In this document: one piece after another, positions 20,601-26,874 of the stretch | Layout: the number at the start of each line of letters is the position of its first letter | Numbering within the stretch: the stretch's first letter is position 1 | Origin: Schauerella aestuarii | Lineage (GTDB): Bacteria > Pseudomonadota > Gammaproteobacteria > Burkholderiales > Burkholderiaceae_B | Assembly: GCF_009866805.1 (NCBI RefSeq) | Contig: NZ_SIZW01000043.1 | Span: 372,001-436,000 of the forward strand | Direction of reading: 5' to 3' | Length of the DNA: 64,000 nucleotides | Translations under genes and position numbers: made by a program | Notes under the pieces: generated by a model | Seen by the model: the letters and a program-made list of their open reading frames with translations, nothing else | Told to the model about the DNA's origin: nothing | Databases searched by the model: none

Positions 20601-22373
20601 GATTTCGGTGAAGGCGTAGCGGTCCTCGCCATTGCGACCGGCCAATTCGTCTTCAAGCGAGTAGTCGGCATACGTCGAGAACAGCGCGTCGACTTCGTGA
20701 ATGGCTTCCGCAAATACCGGATCTTCCAGCATTCGGCGGCCCATGCCGGCCCACTGTGAGCCGTTGCCGGAATAGATAAACACCGGCCCATTGGCGTGGG
20801 GGACGGCCGTGCCGCTTTGCACGCTGAATTTGGGTGCGTTGTCGTCGGCGAAGTCGGCCAGCTTCTTGGCCACGTCGCGTCCGTTGGTGCCAAACACCAA
20901 CGCGCGTTGGTCGTGCCATTCGCGACGCTGCGCGGCGTGATACGCGATGTCGTAGAAATGGGCGCTGTTGCTGTCGGCCAGGGCGGCGGCCATGTCGCGC
21001 GCCGCAGCCTTGAGGGCCTCCACGGTTTTGCCTGACACGACCATCGGAATGGGCGCGGTCTTGGCAAGCTTATTGACCTTGGGCGCACGCGAGCTATCTT
21101 CGCGCAGCAGCACGACGTGGGCGTTGGCGCCGCCAAAGCCGAACGAATTCACGCCCACCACCAGATCGCCGGTGGCAGGCAGCGCGCGGCGCGACTGCAC
21201 CACATCGATGTTCCACGCGTCGAATTCGATGAGGGGGTTGAGCGTCTTGATCCCGATCGTGGCCGGTATCTCGCGATGCTCCAGGCAATGCAAGGCTTTG
21301 ACCAAGCCTGCCACGCCAGAGGCCGCTTCGAGGTGGCCCATATTGCTTTTGACCGATCCGATCGGCAACGGGTTGCCTTTGGGACGCGTTTTGCCGAGCG
21401 CTTCGCCGATGGCGCGCGATTCGATCGGATCGCCGACTGCGGTGCCGGTGCCGTGGGCTTCCAGGTAGTCGATGCGCGCGGGATCGATGCCGGCTTGTTC
21501 GTAGGCGCGGCGCATCAGCGCGATTTGTGCGTCGGCGCTGGGTACCGTCAACCCGGATTTCTTGCCGTCGGTGTTGACGGATGTGTTGGCGACGACGGCA
21601 ATGATGCGATCGCCATCGGCCACAGCCTGGTCATAGTCCTTGAGCAGGAACAAGCCACCGCCTTCGGAACGCACGTAGCCGTCGCCGGCTGCGTCGAACA
21701 CCTGGCAGCGGCCGGTGCGCGACAGCATCGACGCCTTTGAAAATGTGATGAAGCCATACGGGTGCAAATGCAGGCTGACGCCGCCGGCCACAGCGTGTGT
21801 GCTTTCACCAGACAAGATCGATTGGCAGGCTTGGTGAAACGCGACCAACGACGATGAGCACGCGGTATCGACCGCCATGCTGGGCCCGCGCAAGTCGAAC
21901 GCGTAGGACAGGCGGTTGGCGGCAATGCTGGCGGTGTTGCCGGTGGCGATTGACGAATCGACTGCCGACAGGTCGTCTGCAAAGCGATAGGAATAGTCTG
22001 CGCTGGCGATGCCGATGTAGACGGCGCAATCGCTGCCGCGCAAGGCAGAGGGCTTGACGCCGGCGTGCTCCATGGCTTCCCAGCACAGCTCCATCAGCAC
22101 GCGTTGCTGCGGATCCATGAGCGCGGCTTCGCGCGGGGAAATGCCGAAGAAGGCGGCGTCGAAGCCTGACACATCGCCAATGGAGCCCGCAGCGAAGGTA
22201 TAGGCCGTGCCGGGCTGCGATTTGGCGGGGTGCAGGTAGGCATCGTCGGCCCAGCGCGAGGCTTCGACTTGCGTGACGAGGTCAGCGCCTTTGAGCAGAT
22301 CTTGCCAATATGTGGCTGCGGTGGTGCCAGGGAACCGGAATGAGTAACCGATTATTGCGACACGCTTACTCAT
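14676..22373 (-). CDS. rkpA: Highly reducing type I polyketide synthase of the capsule lipid module (RkpA/WcbR-like)
   Basis: 2565 residues. Domain order: ketosynthase 1-425 (C172 in DTACSSS, H307 in EAHGTGT, H347 in NMGHLEA); acyltransferase about 530-830 (S621 in GHSVGEV; YAFHSP at 722-727); dehydratase about 890-1190 (H922, D1092); a methyltransferase-like region about 1400-1560 (VLELGAEGPVFG, later FGGHAAWW), probably degenerate; enoylreductase about 1816-2145 (HGAAGGVGIA at 1961); ketoreductase about 2160-2380 (VTGGLGGFG; Tyr 2311 in GNYVAANG); carrier protein with S2475 in GLDSLMG. There is no thioesterase, only a 50-residue tail after the carrier. All catalytic domains but the methyltransferase look intact, so it should make a fully reduced chain. 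In rkp and wcb loci it supplies the capsule lipid. Unlike the capsule genes to its left it has backbone-like high GC. Confidence 0.93.
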   Translation of the reverse strand: MSKRVAIIGYSFRFPGTTAATYWQDLLKGADLVTQVEASRWADDAYLHPAKSQPGTAYTFAAGSIGDVSGFDAAFFGISPREAALMDPQQRVLMELCWEAMEHAGVKPSALRGSDCAVYIGIASADYSYRFADDLSAVDSSIATGNTASIAANRLSYAFDLRGPSMAVDTACSSSLVAFHQACQSILSGESTHAVAGGVSLHLHPYGFITFSKASMLSRTGRCQVFDAAGDGYVRSEGGGLFLLKDYDQAVADGDRIIAVVANTSVNTDGKKSGLTVPSADAQIALMRRAYEQAGIDPARIDYLEAHGTGTAVGDPIESRAIGEALGKTRPKGNPLPIGSVKSNMGHLEAASGVAGLVKALHCLEHREIPATIGIKTLNPLIEFDAWNIDVVQSRRALPATGDLVVGVNSFGFGGANAHVVLLREDSSRAPKVNKLAKTAPIPMVVSGKTVEALKAAARDMAAALADSNSAHFYDIAYHAAQRREWHDQRALVFGTNGRDVAKKLADFADDNAPKFSVQSGTAVPHANGPVFIYSGNGSQWAGMGRRMLEDPVFAEAIHEVDALFSTYADYSLEDELAGRNGEDRYAFTEIAQPALFAIQVGVTRMLRQRGVSPVAVAGHSVGEVAAAWACGALPLAQAVKVIFHRSRLQGTTKGSGQMTGVGLGGDAVAALITSLKLDAVCVAGRNSSSGSTVAGHPDQLTILESALAKQRTFCKRLDLDYAFHSPAMAEIEADLREALSDIGPQAGTIPFYSAVTGERIEGGELDAEYWWRNIREPVLFQPAVDALVAQGHNVFVEVGPHPVLRSYLNHALKDAALEGQVFVTAARGDDDPARVRAAAGSIMVAGVDTDWSSIFPWVGKHVDLPGYPWQRERHWHPVTQQSLGLLERHNVHPLLGHPLRQHANTWEVRLDTLLHPWLADHVVGGATVFPGTGFAEIALAAALQAHATDVVEIEELEIHAPLLLAEEPSKLLRITVDPSDGRIDISAKELNSDEPWTRHASARILQQANIATLSAREPVPAPRDALVFTGEQHVAMTQAAGLDYGPAFQAITRGYHEADGVVVARLQLPAALATQQADAHTALHLHPALLDCTFQLIIQLLADEAAADRGMAFVPAKMGRITVRAGNAVPHTVRARLLRRAPHSLVAEFELFDAKGVHIAAIRDARFRSIRLRKSAAEHLDFLDYAGTLQPHPLRAQHGAAPLAASTLHDALATAAATAGELLSGQRYANEVDPLLDSLCARFTIEALRELCSDGAHLSSATVMACRKQGQDAAVLLDRLLARTIEDGMAHATTSGWTILPDGEESPSAEDIWNSLVREYPDYFPAVQAVGRVGLHLTALLRGKIGLDEVRPAHVTPAALAALMQGTDAREHIAKTIARQLRDAQLRTTHRRVRVLELGAEGPVFGVACCNAIDPTRGDYRYVSLDDSLPEAAQRLHERFPDADVMTRSVADDASAPVDLAIVSADFSSLEETRAALEYAGQHLATDGVLLFSGQHPASWLDFIFGGHAAWWVDSPTKTKVSSAQGIAFWQHELAQTLNTEAKPALGFITDANAGAYVLVGSHAAAAAAVNATSRAGSAVSSATVQAGASWLLLADEKGADRDIAITLLAHLVQAGARARIVAAHDTTAIAAHFSAITMHAKAAVNVVMLAGLNLPQALAQDTTDADALVALQAERCAHTAGLVQVFERQQVPATLWLITRNAMQSLAFAEVPAQPASQLAALNDAALWAFGRTLMNEASNFRVRLVDLPLDARESKSASTQDVVNALSRELLHPTDEHEVVLTADGSRYAPRLRPHARPVNVAATTVANDNVRLGFEFPGQLRNLRWEACPSIAPADDELEVEIRATGLNFRDVMYALGLLSDEAIENGFAGPSLGLEFAGVVTRIGANVAGYAIGDAVVGFGPTSFSARTLTKASAISHIPAGFSFEAAATIPSTFFTVYYALNHLAHLEAGEKILIHGAAGGVGIAAIQFAQWRGAEIHATAGSPEKRDFLRLMGVKHIYDSRTLTYADEILRATGGRGVDVVLNSLAGEAINRNLNVLKPFGRFLELGKRDFYENTRIGLRPFRNNISYFGIDADQLMHERPALTHRLFGEMMALFQQGVLHPLPYRAFDANQVVDAFRYMQQARQIGKIVVTYREHLRHVAQARAAAKPALALQSDATYLVTGGLGGFGLRAAQWLVEKGARNLVLLSRSGPASEVAQAAIGGFEAAGVKVLAAACDVTDRDAVAGLLAQAALTLPPLRGIVHAATVIDDGLIRSTDLAQINNVLRPKIVGATHLHQLTLDVPLDFFVMFSSATTLFGNPGQGNYVAANGWLEALAQHRRANGLAATCVRWGAIDDVGFLARNEKIKDALQGRMGGHALHSNVALSALEDMMLTDASGLGVLDLDWRALARFLPSAESLKFDAFARRNRGGEGDDGGAEDIALMLETLAPEALHERFVDMLKSEVGEILRVSNDKIDAACSLYDMGLDSLMGVELVVALESRFGVRLPVMALSESPTINRLAERMINLVRGGDDDVGLDAVAVQVNQIASQHAAHVSDAEIERITKELKSGTNTSLIRG

Positions 22374-22479
22374 TTACTCTCATCCTGGTATTTGCTGAGG
22401 CGGATATGTTGCCCACCTGTATCGGAAACAATTGGTACGCAATCGAGTGCAATTAAAATGCATGGATAGGACGTCGATT

Positions 22480-22502
22480 AATTGCGAGTCAACTCGTCAA
22501 TT
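22480..22502. repeat. Imperfect palindrome 107 bases upstream of the PKS start
   Basis: AATTGCGAGT and ACTCGTCAATT face each other around a CA centre, with one unpaired T. At 23 bases and close to the likely promoter it could be an operator for a dimeric regulator or part of a leader hairpin. Function is inferred from position only. Confidence 0.45.
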
Positions 22503-22665
22503 GTTAGAAAGTCCGATGTATAAAAATGTGTCCAGCACAGGCGATTTTAAGGGCCAATGCTGAGCGGGGATAGATAGTATTACAACTTTAGGATGAAATC
22601 AGGCCGCCTGGAAACGTTTGGACGGCAATTGGCAGCGAGATCACAACACTTGCCGTGTGACGAGG

Positions 22666-22687
22666 TATCTCGACGTGGGGCGAGATA
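22666..22687. repeat. Perfect 7-bp inverted repeat in the PKS leader
   Basis: TATCTCG (22666-22672) and CGAGATA (22681-22687) are separated by eight bases. It has no T-run on either side, so it is not an intrinsic terminator. A regulator site or transcript hairpin is possible. Confidence 0.4.
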
Positions 22688-22957
22688 ATCGTCGAAATTA
22701 TGGGACAGTAGTGATGATGATAAATCTTGAAACACTTGTGGTGGATTAATCGATTTATCGCAGCGATTTAGCGCGGGTCATTACCGATTCAGTGGGGATT
22801 CAGCAACGATTGAATGATAATTGCCGATTTTGCCGAATCGGTGTGGTACTCAACCATGGATGATGCAGCTGAGTGGTATGCGGCATGAGCATGTGCTTGA
22901 GGTGGATTGCCCGTGTGCTCGGGGGATTGAGCTGGGTACGCCTCGTACGGCGCATTA

Positions 22958-23018
22958 GGCAACGGCATGCATTGCCTGGCCGTTCAACGCCATTGGGCAA
23001 CGGCCATCGGCCAACGGC
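22958..23018. repeat. Three GGC(C)AACGGC copies with an embedded inverted repeat
   Basis: GGCAACGGC occurs at 22958-22966 and 22996-23004, and GGCCAACGGC at 23009-23018. GGCCGTT (22978-22984) pairs with AACGGCC (22999-23005). The cluster lies between the PKS leader and a small minus-strand ORF. It may be a degenerate intergenic repeat; I cannot tell whether it recurs in the genome. Confidence 0.4.
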
Positions 23019-23107
23019 AAAGGAGCCATGACTCGCGCGGGCTTCAACCCGGCAAGCTTTGGTCATTGAGGAGATGACGCAAGTGGACCCTGAATGGTCC
23101 GGACCCC

Positions 23108-23200
23108 TCAAGCTTCTTCGCGGCCCCAGGCGCTGCGGCAGATGACGCCAGCAGCAAATCCGAGCGACGCGGCAAAAAAAACGGCGAAAACAACAAACAT
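23108..23200 (-). CDS. Small single-pass membrane peptide, 30 residues
   Basis: ATG at 23200 (reverse strand) opens a 30-residue frame ending TGA at 23108-23110. The N-terminal two thirds are hydrophobic (MFVVFAVFFAASLGFAAGVI), followed by a short charged tail (RSAWGREEA). GGAG stands nine bases upstream of the ATG, a good ribosome binding site. Size and pattern fit the many small inner-membrane proteins of proteobacteria. I do not recognise a named family, and a chance ORF is not excluded. Confidence 0.45.
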   Translation of the reverse strand: MFVVFAVFFAASLGFAAGVICRSAWGREEA

Positions 23201-23477
23201 GGCGCGAGACTCCAAGCGGTATGTCTCTTTATAAGCTGCTGCCGTGGGATTCGTACGAAAGAATTACGCCCTCATCCTGCCTCAATTACAAATTCAGGCG
23301 ACTTCGTCTGTTTGACGCGACGAAATTTGGATGGAAACGATCATGCGTTGGCGATGCACGTTATCGCCGCGATGCAGCATGGATGCGGGGCGCGAGGGAG
23401 CGCGCAGTCCGAGCAGATGTCTAGCCGACACGGTGTCAAACCGGTCCGAGAACGTAACAGGGCAACGTCACACGCCA
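23201..23477. other. Intergenic, nothing recognised
   Basis: About 280 bases between the small membrane ORF and the M23 lipoprotein gene, both on the minus strand. Open frames here on the plus strand lack ribosome binding sites and protein-like composition. A promoter for the small ORF is expected but not identified. Confidence 0.4.
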
Positions 23478-24167
23478 CTATCGAGAGGGCAAATACCGCT
23501 GCGGATCGGTCGGCACACCCCCAGCCCGCACTTCAAAGTACAGCGTGGGTGCACCGTTGGCGCGTCCGCCTACTTCAGCAATTTTTTGCCCTTGTGAAAT
23601 CTTCTGCCCTTCCTTCACCAACAACCTGCGGTTATGCGCATAGATCGTCAAGAAGTTACCGGGATGACGCAGGATGATGAGGTTGCCATATCCCCGCAAG
23701 GCATCGCCCGCGTAGGCCACATCGCCTGCAGCAGCAGCCGTGACCGGCGCGCCTGAGGTGCCCGCAATATCGATTCCCTTTTGCGCCGAGCCATCGAATC
23801 GGCGCGACACATTACCGGCTGCGGGCCACGCCAGGCTGATGTTGCCCACGGGGCCTGAAGGCGCCTCGGGCGCACTGGCGGGCGCGCGTCGGCTGGGACT
23901 GCGTGCGGGTGCCGACGGCGAGGAACTCGCGGTGGCCGTGCTACCGCCGCCCACCTTCAGCACTTCTCCCACGCTGATGCGATTGGCGTTGGGCAGGTTA
24001 TTCAACCGCATGATCTGGCTGACCGTGGTGCCGTTACGGCGCGCGATGGAGGTGAGCGTGTCGCCGGCTTGCACGCGGTACTCGCCGGGGCCGACCGGAC
24101 CGGTCGATGGCGTCGAAGCACAGGCGGTCAACAAAGCCAGCACGCTGGCGGCAAGGAGGGCGCGCAT
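23478..24167 (-). CDS. LysM / M23 peptidase lipoprotein (NlpD-like murein hydrolase activator)
   Basis: 229 residues. A short signal peptide ends in LTAC with the lipidated cysteine at residue 16. A LysM domain follows at about 29-73 (YRVQAGDTLTSIARRNGTT). A Ser/Ala/Pro-rich linker of about 35 residues leads to an M23 (LytM) domain at about 108-229. The M23 domain has GIDIAGTSGAPVTAAAAGDV and YAHNRRLLVKEGQ, but the zinc-binding pattern is altered: GIDIAG where HxxxD would be, and YAHN for HxH. Like NlpD and EnvC it is therefore probably inactive itself and would activate an amidase at the cell wall. It is separate from the usual nlpD-rpoS setting and may be a paralogue. Confidence 0.85.
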   Translation of the reverse strand: MRALLAASVLALLTACASTPSTGPVGPGEYRVQAGDTLTSIARRNGTTVSQIMRLNNLPNANRISVGEVLKVGGGSTATASSSPSAPARSPSRRAPASAPEAPSGPVGNISLAWPAAGNVSRRFDGSAQKGIDIAGTSGAPVTAAAAGDVAYAGDALRGYGNLIILRHPGNFLTIYAHNRRLLVKEGQKISQGQKIAEVGGRANGAPTLYFEVRAGGVPTDPQRYLPSR

Positions 24168-24406
24168 GCGCGCGAAGGGATGGGATGGTGTCGCGGCAGT
24201 GCGAGCGACCGTGTGGGAAAACGTCAGGGGAAACCTCGGTTGCGCTGCGGCGCTTCACACGCCGGTCGTTATGTCGGACAAAAATTCAGCCCCGTAGGAT
24301 AGCGTGCGTCTCCTTAATTCGCGCTGGGTAAATACACAATGTCACGCTCGCAATATTCATAGGACTACTATGGGTATTCATAAGCGAACGGTATTTAAGG
24401 AAGGCA

Positions 24407-24922
24407 ATGACGACGATCACCGCAATGACGGCCTACGAGCGGGCCAAAGTGGACAAGGCGGAGCGTGCCCGTGTGTCCGAAGCCGCTCGCGTCGACCGCC
24501 AGCGTGCCGAAACCGAGCGCACTGAAAACGTGAAACGCCGTTTGGCGGGACCGGCCGCCCGGCTGGAGCAGCAACTGCAGCTGGAGTCCGCCGCGATCCA
24601 GCGCGATGGCGGCAAGCCCACGATCGAAGGTCCGATCTATCGCGGCGATCGGCTGTACGTGGCGCTGTCATTCACGCTCAATACGACGCCCGAAGATGTG
24701 CGGCGGAATGTGATCTATAAATTTACGGTGGACGTGCATGCCGATCAGAATTTGGCTTATGCAGCGGCGCAGCCGGTGGGTGCGTTGACGTCCGGCAGCG
24801 CCGGTTCGGGCGAGACCCGATGGAGTCTGGGGGCGCCTGACGCGCCCGAATTCGAGGCCAACGTGCAGCGTGCGCTCGAGACGTTCATGATGCACGTGGT
24901 CGATCCCGGCCACGCAGGTTGA
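24407..24922 (+). CDS. Hypothetical protein, charged N-terminal helix and compact C-terminal domain
   Basis: 171 residues; I do not recognise the family. ATG 24407 is preceded by AAGGAAGG (24397-24404), a strong ribosome binding site. Residues 9-50 are very rich in Ala, Arg, Glu and Lys and look like a coiled coil (ERAKVDKAERARVSEAARVD). From residue 60 the protein alternates hydrophobic and polar residues as in a small beta-rich domain (IYRGDRLYVALSFTLNTTP). There is no signal peptide or membrane segment, so it is probably cytoplasmic. It stands alone between the M23 lipoprotein (divergent) and UPF0114 (convergent), followed by a strong terminator. Confidence 0.6.
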   Translation: MTTITAMTAYERAKVDKAERARVSEAARVDRQRAETERTENVKRRLAGPAARLEQQLQLESAAIQRDGGKPTIEGPIYRGDRLYVALSFTLNTTPEDVRRNVIYKFTVDVHADQNLAYAAAQPVGALTSGSAGSGETRWSLGAPDAPEFEANVQRALETFMMHVVDPGHAG

Positions 24923-24980
24923 CGTTGACGAGTTGATGCGTCACTGACTGACGCGTCGCAATTCGATCGCCCGCATGCTG

Positions 24981-25021
24981 AAGAGCCCGATCGGCAGTCT
25001 TGCCGATCGGGCTCTTCTTCT
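24981..25021. terminator. Strong intrinsic terminator, probably bidirectional
   Basis: AAGAGCCCGATCGGCA (24981-24996) and its perfect complement (25001-25016) form a 16-bp stem around a GTCT loop, followed by CTTCTTCT. It separates the 171-residue ORF (plus strand) from the convergent UPF0114 gene and can serve both. Confidence 0.85.
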
Positions 25022-25045
25022 ATCTGGCATGGGCGCGCTACCGCA

Positions 25046-25615
25046 TCAATTCAACGGATCGCGTGTCGCATGTTCCGGATGAAACACCGGCGTGCTGAGC
25101 TTATCTACGTAAGCAATTCCGATTGCCGACAAGATAAACACAACGTGGATAATCGTTTGCCACATCACGCCGGCTTCGGTGAAGCGGGAGTTTTCGATGC
25201 CGATGCTGCCGGCTTCGATAAAGGTGCGCAGCAGGTGAATCGACGAGATGCCGATGATGGCCATCGCCAGCTTTACCTTCAGCACGCTGGCGTTGACGTG
25301 ACTGAGCCATTCCGGCTGATCGGGGTGGTTTTCCAGCCGCAGGCGCGACACGAACGTTTCATACCCGCCCACGATCACCATCAGCAGCAGGTTTGAGATC
25401 ATCACCACATCGATCAAGCCCAGCACCAGCAGCATGATTTCCAGCTCGCCGAATGACGAGGCATGGGTGACCAGATGCCAGAGTTCTTTCAAGAACAGAA
25501 ATACGTAAACGCCTTGGGCGACGATGAGGCCGAGATAAAGCGGCAATTGCAGCCAGCGCGAGCTGAAAATCAGGGCGGGCAAAAAGCCTAAGCGGGCAGG
25601 AGGCAAGGTCTTCAT
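25046..25615 (-). CDS. UPF0114 (YqhA) family inner-membrane protein
   Basis: 189 residues from ATG 25615 ([12 protein letters not shown]); a longer in-frame extension upstream is not protein-like and is discarded. Three to four hydrophobic segments are visible ([74 protein letters not shown]). The family signature [11 protein letters not shown] with the following [15 protein letters not shown] is present. The family is widespread in proteobacteria as a small integral membrane protein without an agreed function. It is monocistronic here and convergent with the unknown 171-residue ORF. Confidence 0.88.
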   Translation of the reverse strand: MKTLPPARLGFLPALIFSSRWLQLPLYLGLIVAQGVYVFLFLKELWHLVTHASSFGELEIMLLVLGLIDVVMISNLLLMVIVGGYETFVSRLRLENHPDQPEWLSHVNASVLKVKLAMAIIGISSIHLLRTFIEAGSIGIENSRFTEAGVMWQTIIHVVFILSAIGIAYVDKLSTPVFHPEHATRDPLN

Positions 25616-25743
25616 GGGCTCGGAAGGTTTGATCAAAATCAGGTACTTACAGTTAGACTGGGCGCGTAGTGTATCGCGGTAAGCGATGAAATGCCGCGCC
25701 GCAACATAGGGTTGCGCAACGTATCCGCGAGCGGACAAACAAA

Positions 25744-26192
25744 GTGAAAAAAAGCCATCTGTTGCGCTATGTGGGGGTGGGTGTCGCGATTGCAATCGCG
25801 ATGGGCGCGTGGCAGCTCTACGAAGATCGCACACCGGGTTGCGACAGCCTCTCGGTCAACGGCGCACACCCAGACGACGCCGGATTTTGCGTGGTGGATG
25901 GTCCCCTGACGGCAAGGATCCCTGGGCTTATCAACGGCTACCGACCCGGCTGGTCGTGCACGGCGATCTGACGATCACGGGCACCTCGATCCGTGCGTTA
26001 CCCGCGGGACTGGTCGTGGATGGCAGGATCCAGCTTTATAAGACCGAGGTTGCATCACTGGCGCTGGAGACATGGGCGCGAGATGGCCTATCGCAGCATT
26101 CCGGCAGAGAGGCCAGCATCAGCGATGAAGATCTTGCTGCGTGGCATGAACGGCGCATCGTCGACCCGGCTCGGCCGACGGATGCGCCCTGA
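25744..26192 (+). pseudogene. Frameshifted gene for a secreted or membrane-anchored LRR-like protein
   Basis: The frame starting ATG 25744 encodes an N-terminal hydrophobic anchor ([20 protein letters not shown]) and a cysteine-containing segment. It then degenerates and stops at 25971. From about 25910 the -1 frame carries the protein-like continuation up to TGA 26190-26192. This includes LPTRLVVHGDLTITGTSIRA and LPAGLVVDGRIQLYKTEV, two copies of an LP-x2-L-V-V-x-G repeat like those in bacterial leucine-rich-repeat-like proteins. One indel near GGTCCCCTGACGG (25902-25914) would join the parts into about 149 residues. Either the gene is broken, the read has an error, or translation shifts frame at the CCCC run. 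Function unknown. Confidence 0.6.
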
Positions 26193-26205
26193 CGGTATCG
26201 TCGGA

Positions 26206-26640
26206 TCAATTGTCTTTCAGATCGTCCGGCAGCTTGCCACCGTTGGCGGCCAGTTTCTTCATCACTTCTTTGTGCAGCCAGATATTCATGGCGGCGGAGT
26301 CATCGGTGCTACCGGTGTAGTTCAATTCGGCAGCCAATTGCTTGCGTGCGTTAAGGCTGCTGTCAAGGCCAAGCAGCTTGAGCAGATCGACGATAGACGT
26401 TTTCCAATTGAGCTTTTCGCTGTTGTGCGATTGCATCTCGGTGAGTACGGCATTCACATCGACAGGCGTCGCGGTGGCCGCAGGGGCGCCGCCCGGCGCT
26501 GGGGTGCCGGCCGGGGGAGCAGCGGCGGTGCCGGCTTGGGTGCCCGGTACGCCACCCGAGGGGGCGCTGCCTGAGGCTTCTGCGTTGGCGGGATGATCGG
26601 ACGGGAAGATTTTATTGAGAATTGCTTTGAATATATTCAT
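26206..26640 (-). CDS. DUF3597 family protein
   Basis: 144 residues from ATG 26640, with GGAGA eight bases upstream. The N-terminus MNIFKAILNKIFPSDHPA and the C-terminal domain (WKTSIVDLLKLLGLDSSL, then DDSAAMNIWLHKEVMKKLA) match the DUF3597 pattern. Between them lies a low-complexity Ala/Gly/Pro/Thr linker of about 45 residues. The conserved C-terminal half resembles a small helical domain found in bacterial cytoplasmic or wall-associated proteins; its role is unknown. It is divergent from the phospholipase D gene, and the two share the region 26641-26874. Confidence 0.88.
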   Translation of the reverse strand: MNIFKAILNKIFPSDHPANAEASGSAPSGGVPGTQAGTAAAPPAGTPAPGGAPAATATPVDVNAVLTEMQSHNSEKLNWKTSIVDLLKLLGLDSSLNARKQLAAELNYTGSTDDSAAMNIWLHKEVMKKLAANGGKLPDDLKDN

Positions 26641-26874
26641 TGCCTATCTCCAGGTAAGCACGCAAAGGTGACGGCGACGCCGCGGCCTCCCGCAGCAAGG
26701 ACCGCGCCCGTCGATCCGGCAAATTGCGCAGTGAACGATCGAACTAAGCCACGCTTACGACGTGGTTCAATGGCAGCTCAAACAAGCCCGGATGGAGGCC
26801 CTTGCGGAGGTCCCTGCGGAGGCCCGTATCGACGTGCTCTCCCGTTTCAACCTTTGCGGCCGGCAGGAAAACAT

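Larger units (their letters stand above)
22374..23107. promoter_or_regulatory. Long non-coding leader upstream of the PKS gene
   Basis: About 730 bases without a convincing gene; AT-rich near the PKS start and richer in GC farther out. It must hold the promoter of the PKS-oxoamine synthase unit, which reads leftward. A TATACA-like hexamer on the minus strand (22517-22522) is a possible -10, but I see no matching -35, so the promoter is not placed. Three palindromic or repeated elements in it are listed separately. Confidence 0.5.

Noticed and set aside
22958-23018. CRISPR-like repeat array
   Set aside because: Copies are nine or ten bases with unequal short spacing; no spacer structure and no cas genes.
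22800-23111. 103-codon minus-strand frame in the PKS leader
   Set aside because: No ribosome binding site, composition not protein-like, and it overlaps the repeat cluster.
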